Below, piece after piece: positions 1 through 11,139 of a stretch of DNA of 64,000 nt (positions are counted from its first letter, which is position 1; every line of letters starts with the position of its first letter). The DNA is from Sparassis latifolia. Lineage: Eukaryota; Basidiomycota; Agaricomycetes; Polyporales; Sparassidaceae. Location of the stretch: NCBI GenBank assembly GCA_018466975.1, contig CM031561.1, forward strand, positions 1,178,001 to 1,242,000, written 5' to 3'. The translations under genes were made by a program, and so were the position numbers. Under the pieces are notes generated by a model. The model was not told the origin of the DNA. It ran no database searches and saw only the letters and a list, made by a program, of their open reading frames with translations.

Positions 1-694
1 GCTTCGGAGGCGCGCGCGGAGCTACAGTTCAACGAGTTCGCGCGGCAGCGTGAGACGTGCCTGCAGATGCTCAATATTATTGAGCGAATAAAAGGCCGGC
101 GGCGGGCGGAAATGAAGCAGAGAATGGAGAGGTTACACGAGGCGCAGAAGAAGCTGTCCGCGCGGCTGGACAGAACGTTGCAATCGCTCATGGAGAAGGC
201 GTCGCCCGAGCTCAGTGTGCATGAGACGAAGTGGTTCGAGGAGCTCCGGGGGATGAAGCAGGAGGTTGTTGGAGCGAGCAAATTTGACTCTAGATCTCTT
301 ACTGTCCGGGCGAAGGTGGTGCGTGCTTGATTATTATTGGTTTGTTTATTGTAACTGAACGTCATTCCCCGCCGAATAGCTTCAGAGGGAAGTGGATAGG
401 CTCCTCCCGAATCTCAAGGAAATAAAAGAAAGGGAAATGGAACGCAGAAGAAATACTTCTGAGAACCGAGACGTTCTAGGATTATCCCAAGCATTCGAGC
501 TAGGAGAGCATTCCAACGCAGAGTACGCTCGCCCATCTGCATCTTCAGGCTGCAGAATTAAACTGACGGATTGGGGCTCCTCATCCAGACGCGCTAGAAT
601 CGGTGATTTGGAAGATGATATTCTGAAGCTGGCGGCCCAGCTCGATATCACCATGGGACGACCACCGCCACAACAAAAGACATTGGTGTCGTAG
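1..694 (+). CDS. NUP82: Nup82/Nup88-type nucleoporin, C-terminal part
   Basis: This is the 3' end of a gene that begins before the window. The frame is open from base 1 to 318, followed by a phase-0 intron (319-385, GTGCGT...TTCAG) and a last exon 386-694 ending in TAG. The product is charged and almost entirely coiled coil. The order of segments (a long Arg/Glu/Lys helix, then HEAQKKLSARLDRTLQSLM, then an ELSVHETKWFEELRGMK-type helix, then a basic helix) resembles the C-terminal coiled coil of Nup88/Nup82. That protein anchors the cytoplasmic Nup82-Nsp1-Nup159 complex at the pore. The next gene on the same strand encodes Nsp1, a direct partner in that complex, which supports the call. The diagnostic N-terminal beta-propeller lies outside the window, so another coiled-coil protein remains possible. 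Confidence 0.6.
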
Positions 695-1210
695 TGGGCG
701 ATGTCAACTTCAGACGTTACCGTTTTCTCAGACTTGTTGTCTGTTTTTATCGTTACTCGATTACGAAGTGCTTATTTTACTCGGGGCTTTGTCGAGGCGC
801 AACATATCCAGGAAGTGACTGAGTTGTCTTGACTGATTGAAGCTTGTTCTAATCCGTCCAAAAGTGTGGAGCCTCGGTAGCTGCTCGGTTGGGAGGTTGT
901 AACGTTGATTCTCGATGGCGTGTCTCGACCGGTGTACATGTACAAACGCGTGGTAATTTCTGTCGCAATGGACACTATATAACTTGTTAATACATTTGTC
1001 TGGGGATGTGTGTGGGCTATGTTGACTTTGATGATGCAAGGCGCCGGCACGATCTCGGTAGACGCCGGCGCGCGACGCTGTGACCATACTTGAGTGTCGC
1101 GTCTTCATCCCAACATCTCCGCAGCTTGTTATCTCATTTATTGCTCGGAAAAGTCTTTGATATCGTACCCCTGAACAACAGTCCACTTTTACTCACATAG
1201 TCCCCATAGA
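695..1210. other. Intergenic region, NUP82 end to NSP1 start
   Basis: No credible ORF or RNA gene. It should contain the NUP82 3' UTR and the NSP1 promoter; no clear TATA box is visible before the NSP1 ATG. Confidence 0.5.
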
Positions 1211-3843
1211 ATGAGTGCGTTTGGTGGTAGTAGTACCCCTTTGGGTGCGCCACCGGCGGGTTCGACATCTAACACAGGCACAACTGGTGCGTGAACTGTG
1301 TTGTTAAGCTTGGTTTAACTGACTTATCAACGTGATGTGTCGTCTGTGCTGGCAGCTCAACCAAGTCTCTTCGGAAATGCCGCTACTTCGGCGAACGCAT
1401 CAGGATCCGGTACGGGATCTCCTGGTGAGTGACTCGCAATCGTAACTCTATCGTTCGTTGACGAATGGTATCAAATATACCAGCACCTTCCAATTTCTTT
1501 GCAATTCCTCCAGGGATTGGTGCCTCTGGTAGTAGCGGCGCAAACACCCCAAAGCCAAGTCTCTTCGGAGGGGGAGGGACAACCACTCCAACGCCTAATG
1601 CGTTTTCAGGATTGACTACTACCCCCAATGCATTCTCAGGGGCAGCGGGGAGTACGTTTGGAGGAGGAAGCGCAGGCGGAGGAACGAACGCTGCGACGCC
1701 CAATGCGTTTTCAGGGCTGAAGACCACTCCCAATGCATTCGCAGGTTTGGGGTCAGCAACCAGTGCATTTGGAGGAGGAGGAGGAGGAGGAGCAACCAGT
1801 GCATTCGGAGGAGGAGGAGGAGGAGGAGGAGCAATCAGTGCATTCGGAGGGGGAGGAGGAGCAACCAGTGCATTCGGAGGAGGGGGAGGGGGAGGAGGAA
1901 GCGCCAGCACCTCCACACCAAGTGCGTTTGGAGGACTGGGAGCCGGGAACACGTCAATGCCTACTGCAGTCGGCAGTGGGCTAGGGGCGGGCACCTCCAC
2001 GCCAGGTGTGTCTGGAGGAACGGGAGGCGCAGGTACCTCTACTCCCAGTCTGCTTTCAAGACTGGGAGAAGCGAACACTTCAACACCCAGTGGAACGGGG
2101 GGAGCGAACACCTCCACCCCCAGCCCGTTCGGTGGATTGGGAGTCACAAACACGACAACACCCAGCCCGTTTGCAGGTCTGGGAGGAGGGAGCACCTCAA
2201 CACCGAGCGCATTTGGAGGAGGGGCATCAAAGCCCAATCTTTTTGGAAATATAGGTGCCTCTACGAGCGCTCCGACTACGAATACAACGTCCACTGGTGA
2301 GTTGCTTTCGTTTCCGCTTGAACACGCACCATAAGTTTATCTGCGTGTGTTCCAGCTATCCCCAATTTCTTTGCCAAACCACCAGAGAACAAGGATACAC
2401 CTGCGTGTGCGTTTCATACCGTTTCTCGCCTATATATGTATTGAGGAAACTATTTACAGCAACCTTATCCGGTTTTGGCATCTTGGGGCAGGGACAGAAG
2501 AATGCCGGCACTGCAGCAGGAGAAAAGAAGGACACCGCACCACGTTAGCACCCTTATTGGAATGGCGGAGTTTCTACTGAACCATTATTTCAGCAACAGG
2601 TATTCCAAATTTCTTCGGAAATAAGGCCACCAGTAGCACTGCCACCGAGAAGAAAGATTCTGGTCAGTATCTGCGCTCTCACTCTTCATTTGTCTATGTT
2701 CACCGCTTCACATAGCTGCCCCTCCCATGCTTGGCCTCTTTGGATCTAAGGATACTGGAGCGGCCACGGCTGAGAAGAAGGACGGTGCTCCAGGTACATG
2801 TTTTCACGTCTCCTGGGGTTCCTTTACTTACCGACCTTCGCAGCGTCGCTCCCAACGTTCAATCTCTTTCCACCTAAGGATGCAGCGTCAAAAAATACAC
2901 AACCGATCTCATCGTTTGCTCTCGGATCAACCACCGCAAACAAAGACGGCGACAAGTCGAAAGCCCCCTCAACGACACCGGGTGCTACAGCTGGAGCTGC
3001 TGCTCAGGCGTTAGGTGCTACTACGACGGCCGCGGGGTTGATCGCGTTTCCACCTCCGTCAGTCCTGCGGGGAAAGACAATCGAAGAGATTGTCAACCGG
3101 TGGACGAACGAGATCGATTTGCATGTGCACGAGTTCAACAAGTTCGCCGGCGAGGTTGCCGTGTGGGACCGTGCACTGATAGACAATGGCAATAACGTAT
3201 GCTTTCTCTCTTCTTTGATGTTCCTCTTAGCTGTTCACACAAATTCTTCCCTGGACCAGCTGGCAGCATTGTATGCTCTTGTGCTCGCAGCAGAGCGGGA
3301 GCAAAACGACATTGACCAGTCGCTCGACCACATCGAACAGCAACAGAGAGATCTCGGAGGTGCCTTGGAGGCGTACGAAAGGTCGACAGATGAAGTTCTG
3401 GGCGGCCGAGGCAGCAATTTGCGCGCACTGGACACTGGACCTGCCGACACCGAGCGGGACAAGAAGTACGTCGACTGATGTGTGTGATACACTTGTTGTC
3501 GCTCATGCTTTTATGCACATCTAGTTACATGCTTGCGACGGAACTGCATGGCCACCTCGACGACCTCTCGGGCTCGCTGACACAAATGATCGACGCGGTC
3601 AATGCGCTTGCCCTTCCGTCTGGTTCGACGGCCGGTGCGCCGAAAGATGGCGGAGAGGACCCGGTGGGCCAGATTGCACAGATCCTGAACAGCCATCTGG
3701 AGAGCTTGCTGTGGATCGACGGAGCTGCGCGTGAAGTGGAGACAACGATTAATGACGTAGAGAAGCGTGTACGCGCAGCGGGCGACGGTAGCCTTGGTTC
3801 CACGTTCAACAAGTCTCGCGGTCCGGTCGACGTTGGTCGGTAG
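1211..3843 (+). CDS. NSP1: FG-repeat nucleoporin Nsp1/Nup62
   Basis: Ten exons fit one continuous frame of about 709 codons: 1211-1286, 1356-1424, 1484-2296, 2356-2404, 2446-2543, 2594-2662, 2716-2793, 2844-3196, 3260-3465 and 3525-3843. The N-terminal two thirds is low-complexity Gly/Ser/Thr/Ala with many FG motifs (SAFGG, SLFGG, PNAFSG, NLFGN), the permeability-barrier repeats. The C-terminal quarter is the Nsp1_C coiled coil (TIEEIVNRWTNEIDLHVHEF at about 3081-3140, then EREQNDIDQSLDHIEQQQ, then the helix with LHGHLDDLSGSLTQMIDAVN). That domain forms the Nsp1-Nup57-Nup49 and Nsp1-Nup82 coiled coils at the nuclear pore. The fourth intron is uncertain: 2405-2445 keeps frame but is only 41 nt and ends in TTGAG. 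An alternative acceptor at 2459 would need a non-GT donor. The start is the first ATG, followed directly by an FG motif. Confidence 0.93.
1767..1903 (+). repeat. GGA microsatellite inside NSP1
   Basis: Runs of GGA/GGG separated by CCAGTGCATTC-like units code for poly-Gly linkers between SAFGG motifs. They give long spurious ORFs on the other frames and strand. Confidence 0.8.
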
Positions 3844-4267
3844 GGACTAAAACCTTGCATAATACTGCGACCAGGTGTTGTTTGTACACTGCTCTCTCCT
3901 TCACCTTGTGATCTCATACGGCGAATATTTGAATACTAGCCAACAAGGTGTATGTTCTACTGCATTTTGACTGCATACCAAAGACGACATGCGTAGCACA
4001 AGCTGTAGTCGACAACAGAAAACTAGTAACTGCTATAAGAGAAGCGATAAGATATCTACCAGTCCAAGTCGACACATGCGCGAAGCTGTAGGTGACTATA
4101 AATCCAGAATGCATGTTTATCTATGATGTGAGTATGTTAGGGGTTCGTGAGATGTCATTGCGAATAAGGAGAGGTATCTGTGGTTGCACAGCACCAGCGT
4201 CGGATGGCTCGGCGCGGCACGACTTGTCGAGGTGACGATGCATGAGGCATGGAACGTCGGATCGCAT
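3844..4267. other. Intergenic region between convergent NSP1 and MFS genes
   Basis: Contains the 3' ends of two convergent genes. I see no ORF, RNA gene or repeat here. Confidence 0.5.
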
Positions 4268-6510
4268 CTAGCGGCTCAAGGGACTGCGTTCGCGGATACG
4301 CTCGCCGTTGAACCATAGCCACACGGGGAATGGGATACCAATGACGATGCCCAGCCCTGCTAGCAGCGAGTTGCCTCCACCATATCCCAGCGCCTTGAAC
4401 ATTTGCTCTCCGAAAAGAGGGAACGCAAACCCAAACAATGAGCGGAAGACCTAAGAAGGTCGTTTAGATGAAGGTATTGGCGAAACCCCTATGAGAATGC
4501 TTACAGCAGACGCAGAAAGAGCACTTGCGGCGAAGGTGAAAGTATCAACCAGGTACAATTGAATCGGCAAGCTTTTACGATCGATCGGTTATATCAATGT
4601 CGCGACGTACACAGAAAAGTATCACTTACAAAGTCGTCATCATTCCGAAGCCGAAGATGCCAGTGCCGATGATAGGCATTATCCAATGAACGTGTGCTTG
4701 AGCTGACCAGCCATACCAGCTGTGTATACCATCACCTCAGAATCGTCGCGGTAATAAAGAAACAAACGGCCGGCACTCACAAAAGACTTATCGGAATGAA
4801 GAAAGAACCGAAGATAAGCGCAGGGATGCGGAATTCAGGTTTGCCCTTCCCGCCATTTCTCAGCGAAAGCTACAATATGGGCACATTAGCCCAAAATGGT
4901 TTGCGTAAGTTATGGTTCTCACCGCCTTGTAGATCTTATCTGCAAGAGTTGCACCAATGACGGTAGCCCCGAGGAAGCCTATACCCAAACCCAGGTACGC
5001 CAGACCACCCACACCTATACTAAATCCGTATACACCGGTGAAGAGAGCTGTGTCATGGGGTATATTTAGCGGGAGCTCTGGCGGTGGTGGATCATTCGAC
5101 TTACTCGGGAATGTGGAGAACATCAAATAATAGATTCCTATATTCTCAAAGTCAGCTTAGTACGACGGGGTAACGTACCCGACAATACGAACCATAAATC
5201 CTGTAGCAGAAAATTCAACCGGATAATTTTACCGAGGACACAGGAGTCACGTACAATGCCATGTACAAGCTCAGGATGAAACAAACAGGACTCCTCGTCA
5301 GCAGGATGAACGGTCTGCTCATATCTACCCAAATCCGATGAAACTTATTGCCATGTTCCTGGAGAAGATGAGGATGCCTCTGCGCCTCCTTTTCAGGATC
5401 TGATGAATGTCTTGCGCGTCTCAAACGAATGACCGGGTGGTATGTCTCCCTGAGTAAGGGAACACAGAAAATAGAGGCAACACCGCACAGGGCGCCAATT
5501 ACAACGAAAATGTACTTGAACCCGATAGATTGGGCAATAAATCCACCAGCAATAGGGCCAACGGCAGGGCCAATGAGCGGTCCTAGGGAATACACCGCCA
5601 TAGCCGACGCACGATCCCGCTCAGAGAATAGGTCGCTGACAGTACCGCCTCCGATAGCAATCGGAGCGCTACCGAAGAAGCCGGCTGAAAAGCAAAGCAA
5701 AAAGTTCAACCATCGGTGAACAAAGCACGAGGAAAACACGCACATAACAGCCGGAAGCCAATGAGGGCGCCAGTAGTCGGAGCATATGCGCAGCCAAAAC
5801 TAAACGCCAGCACCAATAGATTAGTGATATGGTATACCTGTGTGAACCATCGTCAGAAATCGTGTATAAGGCATCTGATAATAGTCACAAACCCATGTCC
5901 GCCCATAGATCTCAGAAATAGGTGCGAAGAACAGAGGGCCCAGGGCAAAACTTAGTAAGAAAATACTGAGGGTCATGGCCACGATCGTGGGGCTCGTGAT
6001 ATGGTAATGTATCGCGATGTCAGGTAAAGCGGAGGCCATCATGGAACTGGCCAGCGGAGACACGAATGTATACAAACCGATCTGCGGGTGAGACAAACGA
6101 CGTCAGTTAGAGATATCCGAAGCAACGAATGTGAATCAACATACACACGCGACCATCCTCCACTTACGGCCGAACGCCCAATTACGAGGGTTGGCAGGGT
6201 CATGAGCCCAGTCGTCCTCCGCACTCTCTAAGGCTTCTTCCTGGATAATAGGACTGCAGGTGAGCCTCTGAACCAGCAGGGTTGGGGAGGAATGACATGC
6301 CTTTTTGTCTTCCGGAAAAGCAGACAGGCCCTCGCCCCCGGTGTTCACGACGTTGGTGGACGCATCGTCACCAGCATTCCCCGACACGTTCACTTCAGGC
6401 TTTTCGGAAGGGTCCTGCGCCTGGACGTCCGTGCGCGACGAGGCACTAGAGGCGACGGTGACTACCTGCTCGTCGTTGGCGGCCATGGTGGAGAAGGAAA
6501 AGTGAGGCAC
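4268..6510 (-). CDS. MFS drug/polyamine:H+ antiporter-like transporter (DHA1 type)
   Basis: This is a multi-exon minus-strand gene. Exon 1 is 6145-6510 and exon 2 is 5893-6081; further coding blocks run to the TAG at 4268-4270. The N-terminus is a hydrophilic tail (about 110 residues) ending in a DPANPRNWAFGRKWR-type motif just before TM1, typical of fungal DHA1 transporters. Twelve-TM features include SPLASSMMASALPDIA (TM1 loop), PLFFAPISEIYGRTW (motif A region), SLGPLIGPAVGPIAGGF (motif C), a central cytosolic loop, and a C-terminal GIVIGIPFPVWLWFNGERIR helix. The family exports polyamines or drugs at the plasma membrane; the substrate cannot be told from sequence. A second ATG (6486) gives a protein eight residues shorter. 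The short introns split the TM segments, so only fragments appear as open frames. Confidence 0.85.
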
Positions 6511-6715
6511 ACCAGAATCGCGCGGACGACATAAAGTATGAACGGCAAAGTCATGGATGATGACAACTTACGGGAGCGCGGGGCGCCTACCGGTTCAGCT
6601 TCCGCTGAGTCAAGAACCCAGATAATGATGAGCGTCGATTAACCACGCGGTCCGCCCCTTGATCAATTCATTCGCAACAGCACAACGAAAGCAGTGTTAT
6701 TTAGCACGTAAGCAA
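6511..6715. other. Intergenic region between the PRP5 end and the MFS start
   Basis: The two genes are in tandem on the minus strand. The region holds the MFS promoter and the PRP5 3' UTR; no recognisable site was seen. Confidence 0.4.
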
Positions 6716-9700
6716 TCACACAACACTATATCTACCAGCAGTAGCTGTGGGATTCCGCATTTCCGCCTGCAATGCTGCTGCAGACGCTTCCACCAGCAGC
6801 CGCTTGATCTCCCGCACTGCTTGCTCCACCTATAATGGATGTTGCGTCAGCCACACTGTTCACACGACAACACTTTCAGCACTCACCCTCCACTCTTCGT
6901 TGGACTCGATCAGCAGGTGCAGCTTCGGCGGTCCCTCCAGGGGAGGCTCCTTACCCGAGTCGTAATAGATACCTAAACAATGCACGAATGAGCCATCGCA
7001 ACCTTCACATCTGGCAAGATGCATACCCTTGTTGGTAACAGAAGCGCCCGTCATATCGATTAGCTGGACGAACACCCACATCAATCAGTAAACTGGAACG
7101 AGCGGGCGGGGGCATGCCGCTTACCTGCACCATAGTCTCCTTGTTCGTGACTCGCCATCTTGCCTTCTGCGGGTAGTCGTTGATGGGTATAATCGCGTGG
7201 AACTCGGTCGCGTCGGTCGTCTTCTTTCCGGAGAGGTCTTCGTGCTGCAATTGCGATTGCGCGACAAGCTTGTGCGCTCTGAGTTGAGCATTGAGTTTCG
7301 CGACCACACTAAGCGCCTGCTTGTGCGCAGCGGTGTCCTTGCCCGCTCGGGCCGCGGCCGCTTCTGCCTCGCGCAAGGAATTCTGGAGCTTCTCTTCTTC
7401 CTTTGCCTGAGCAAGACGTCTGGCCGCGGCTGCAGCGCCGGCGACGCCGAGTTGGCCTTTAGAAGAGTCGGGCGCAGGACCGCGCCTGACTTCAACTTTG
7501 AATGAGCCGAAGTTCATGTCGTCGGTTTGCGTGACAACCTTAGCAGGCTCTTCAACCTTCTCTTCCTCGGGTTCGCCGTAAGCCTTGCGTTCAGCCTTCT
7601 CTTTCGCGTCGCGCTCTTGGTCAAGTCGGTCGAGACCTTTCCCACCAAAGCCAGAGCCTGCAACCTTGGCCTTGCCAGACTTGACTTTCTCAAGAAAACC
7701 TAAACAGGGGATCAGCGGTCAGGACAGGCCCTGAGCGGGAGAGTGACTCACCATTGGCCAAGTCTTCCAATTCCTTGGGAACAGTCGCATCACTAGCTTT
7801 CAGCGCTCTGAAGATATCCACAGAGTACCTATCTTGTTCTGGAGTGATGAACGTGACACATGTTCCCTTGTTCCCTGCTCGCCCTGTTCTCCCAGCACGG
7901 TGGACGTAGTCCTCCATGTGGTTCGGCGCGTCGTAGTTTATCACGAGCTTGAGTTGCTTCACGTCAAGACCTCTTGCGGCGACGGAGGTTGCAATGACGA
8001 TAGGAACAACGCCAGCCTTGAAGTCAGCAATTGTCGAATCACGATCCACTTGGTCTTTGCCACCGTGCAGAGACATGCACAGGTAGCCCTTCCGCATGAG
8101 TTCCCGCAAAAGGTTGTCCGCAGCTTCCTGTCTGTCTACGAAAATCAGCGTGCGGCATTCGGGGTCTTCATTGTACGTCTGCCCGAGGATCTCTAATAGC
8201 CGGTTGAACTTGCTATCTTCTTCCCGCACCTCAACAATCTGGTCTATCTCTGCAGCGACAACGGATCTGCCTCCGACGGTGATTTCGAGAGGCTTGTGCA
8301 AAATTTTGCGAGCCAAGGAATCCATCTGTCTCGGGAATGTGGCAGAAAAGAGGACTGTCTGGCGATCGGGCCGGATGTTGTTCACGATCTTCATCACCTG
8401 AGGCTCGAAACCCATGTCGAACATCCGGTCAGCTTCGTCAAGTACGAGGTATGTCACGCGCTTGAGATTGGTGACGCGACCTGAGTTGGCAGTGAGCAAA
8501 TCGATCATGCGTCCAGGGGTGCAAACGATAATTTCTGCGCCTTTCTTCATCTCTGCGATCTGATCCTTGATTGGGGATCCTCCATAAGCGCAGACAGCCT
8601 GAAAACAAAGGAACTAGTTTTCAGTGAATTGCTCATGATAGTGTGATTGCGAGCACTCACCCGCAAATTGAGCACTCGTAAGAACGGTTTGCATTCCCTG
8701 TGTATCTGCACAGCGAGCTCTCTGGTCGGAGTCATGACCACGGCCATAGGGCCTTCCATCTGCTCAAGAGGTCGTTGATCCTTGATGTGTCGGAAGAGGG
8801 GAAGTAAGAAAGCGATTGTCTTGCCTGAACCAGTCTTGGCTACACCAATGACATCCCGCCCCGACATGATTGCTGGAATCGCTTGCGCCTGGATGGGAGT
8901 AGGGGCCGTATAATTTAACCTTTTGATAACATCCAAACTGCAAGTCGGAATTATCAGTAGAGCCTATGGCAAGGTGCCCAACGACGTACCAGCTTGCCGG
9001 GAGACCGAAATGACTCCATTTGGTGACAGGCCGAGGACATTCAACACCTCTGATTTTTATGCCGTCTAACTCCAGTCGAAGTAAATCAGCTTCTTCGTCA
9101 GTCATTACGGCAATGTCGGGAGGGGCATTGTAGAACTCCTTGCGAAAGGGATCATAAGCTATGCGGGAGTGGTCAACGGTAGCAAGATCCTTCTTTTTGG
9201 CCTTTTTCGCAGCCAAAGCCAAGATGTCTTCTGGATTGAGTTCAGTGGCGTCCAACTCGTCCACCTCGAAGCCCTCTGCTTCGTCGATGCCATCTTCCGC
9301 CACAGTGGTATCGAGGCGTACATGATCCCCGCCATTAGCCTTCATTCTCTTCATATCTTCTAGATTCACCTTCTTCACCTCCTCCTTTACACCGCTCATG
9401 AATGCGTCGAGCGGGTCAATCTCGTCCTCGTCCTCGTCCATGACGTCGTTGCCTTTCGATTGTGCAGCGGCGCCTGCCTCCTCCTCCTCGTCATCCACCT
9501 CGAGATCGCCTACACTTGCTTGTCCATCTACCATGGACATATCGACTTCAGGAAGATCTAATGCTTCGAGTTTACGTGTCGTTTCTACAGAGTCGTCCAA
9601 AGCAGCGGTCGTTGATAACTTCGATGTTTTGAGCAAGTCGGGCTTCAGCTGGAGGCCTTTTAGCCCGAGAGCGCCAAGGGCGGGACGATTGAGCTGAACG

Positions 9701-10287
9701 GTCGCCTTTGATGGACTTGCTGCGTTAACTAGTAGGCATTTGATCAAGTGGTGTGAAATCACGAATTTTACACGAAATAACAGAAACTCACCAGCAGCAG
9801 ACTTCCCCGCCAACGCCATAGCCTTGGCCTTGGCCTCATCTAAGGCCTTCTTTGCCTCCCGCTCCTTCTTCCATGCTTCCAGTTTCACCTTCCTCGACTT
9901 AACCTTCTCGTCCTCGATGGGTGGAGTCTCTGCCTTTTCTGCCTTAGCTTCTGATGGGGCCTGCGCTCTAGCAGGGGGTGAGGGTGCTCTGTCGTGACCT
10001 TTCCGGTCTCTTGAGCGTGATCGCCGTCGGTCGTCGCGATGATCCCTCCGTCTGTCGTCCCGATACCTATCCCTGTCCCTGTCCCTGTCCCTATCTCTGT
10101 CGCGGTCTCTGTCCCTATCTCTGTCGCGGTCCCTGTCTCTGTCTCTTTCTCTGTTGTCGTCGTACCTCGATCTGGGAGGCCTTTGGGAGCGCCTAGTCGG
10201 CGACGGAGACCGCGGTGAAGAGCGGTGAGAAGGTCTTACCCTCTTATTAGAAGTATCCGGGGAGTACGATCTGTCCCGGCGTGCCAT
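6716..10287 (-). CDS. PRP5: DEAD-box pre-mRNA splicing helicase Prp5 (DDX46)
   Basis: The product is an ATP-dependent RNA helicase of roughly 1,050-1,100 residues, the expected Prp5 size. From the N-terminus it has an RS/RD-rich region (a long Arg-Asp run near 10070-10150), an acidic and Lys-rich linker with a DPLDAFM motif (the DPLDAYM-type signature of Prp5/DDX46), then the helicase core. Core motifs are the Q motif ([14 protein letters not shown]), Walker A (AKTGSGKT), PTRELA, TPGR, DEAD ([14 protein letters not shown]), SAT (LFSATFPRQ) and [11 protein letters not shown]-like C-terminal domain follows. Prp5 remodels U2 snRNP and proofreads branch-site pairing. Introns interrupt the gene near 9731-9791, 8937-8990, 8600-8665, 7700-7750, 7085-7125, about 6975-7010 and about 6830-6890. 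The start MARRDRS (10287) is preferred; an upstream ATG (10302) would add five residues. Stop is TGA at 6716-6718. Confidence 0.95.
10060..10150 (-). repeat. RD dipeptide-coding hexanucleotide repeat in PRP5
   Basis: Tandem cctgtc/cctatc/tctgtc hexamers code on the minus strand for about 15 Arg-Asp dipeptides. This is typical of RS-like domains in splicing factors and probably length-variable between strains. Confidence 0.8.
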
Positions 10288-10472
10288 TGCGAGAGATAAC
10301 AAGTGTGGAAGAGAAGATATTGGTCTTCGGGAGATTGGACGTTATGAGTACCAGTGAGAGCAGTGTTTGTCGGTGTTTGGGCTCGCGACATATTGGGCGA
10401 TGCGGCGCGTTGCAGTACCGTGACCACGGTTCTGAGCTTCAAGTTCGCATTGCAGTTTCGACACTGACTACC
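10288..10472. promoter_or_regulatory. Shared bidirectional promoter PRP5-BUD31
   Basis: Only 185 bp separate the two divergent start codons, so both genes must use overlapping promoter and 5' UTR sequence. No TATA box is evident. Co-regulation of the two splicing factors is inferred. Confidence 0.55.
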
Positions 10473-11139
10473 ATGCCGAAGATACGGACAACAAGGACAA
10501 AACAACCGCCAGAAGGCTTTGAAGAGATCGAGGGTGTACGTGGCATGTCTTTATTGGACAAAGACAAAGACGTGTATTAACATGTCTGCAGATTCTGGAT
10601 GACTATGCAAAGAAGATGCGCGACGCCGAGAATGAGACGCATGAAGGCAAGCGCAAGACAGAGTCGTTGTGGCCTATCATGCGTATATCACATACTCGTT
10701 CACGGTACATTTACGAACTGTACTACAAGCGCGAGGCAATTAGCAAAGAACTCTATGACTGGCTCTTGAAGGAAGGCTACGCAGATGCGAAGTGCGTTAT
10801 ATATCCTGTCTACATTATCCCCTATTGTGCCGGCTCAACATGCATGTGCGCAGCTTGATTGCCAAGTGGAAAAAGCCAGGCTACGAGAAACTATGCTGCA
10901 TCCGTTGCATTCAGACCAGGGTACGCATACCAAAGCCATTGTCCCTGACAGAGCTAATCGAGTAAACGCCAGGATATGAACTATCAAGGCTCAACTTGCA
11001 TATGTCGTGTTCCTAAAGCTCAGCTCCGAGCTGGCACAGTAGTGGAATGTGTGCATTGTGGTGCGTTCCTTGTGCTATTCGTTGGTAACCTGCGCTCACG
11101 ATTATGCCAGGGTGCCGTGGATGCAGTTCTGACTCGTAA
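10473..11139 (+). CDS. BUD31: Spliceosome component Bud31 (G10 protein)
   Basis: Five exons (10473-10535, 10592-10791, 10854-10920, 10973-11060, 11111-11139) join in frame to give 148 residues; the family is about 144-157. The N-terminus [20 protein letters not shown] and the block [20 protein letters not shown] match the highly conserved G10 signature. The C-terminus holds the paired cysteine clusters ([31 protein letters not shown]) that bind zinc. Bud31 belongs to the NTC-related proteins that contact the activated spliceosome and U6 snRNA. All splice sites are canonical, and each junction restores a conserved residue (for example ADA-NLIAKW at 10791/10854). It sits head-to-head with PRP5. 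Confidence 0.96.

Noticed and set aside
1383..2294. 303-codon antisense ORF rich in Pro/Leu/Val across NSP1
   Set aside because: It is the complement of the Gly/Ser-rich FG repeat and has no intron-aware continuation. The sense gene is clear.
7121..7505. Open frames of about 100-125 codons on other frames of PRP5
   Set aside because: Shadows of the Ala/Lys/Glu-rich PRP5 coding sequence.
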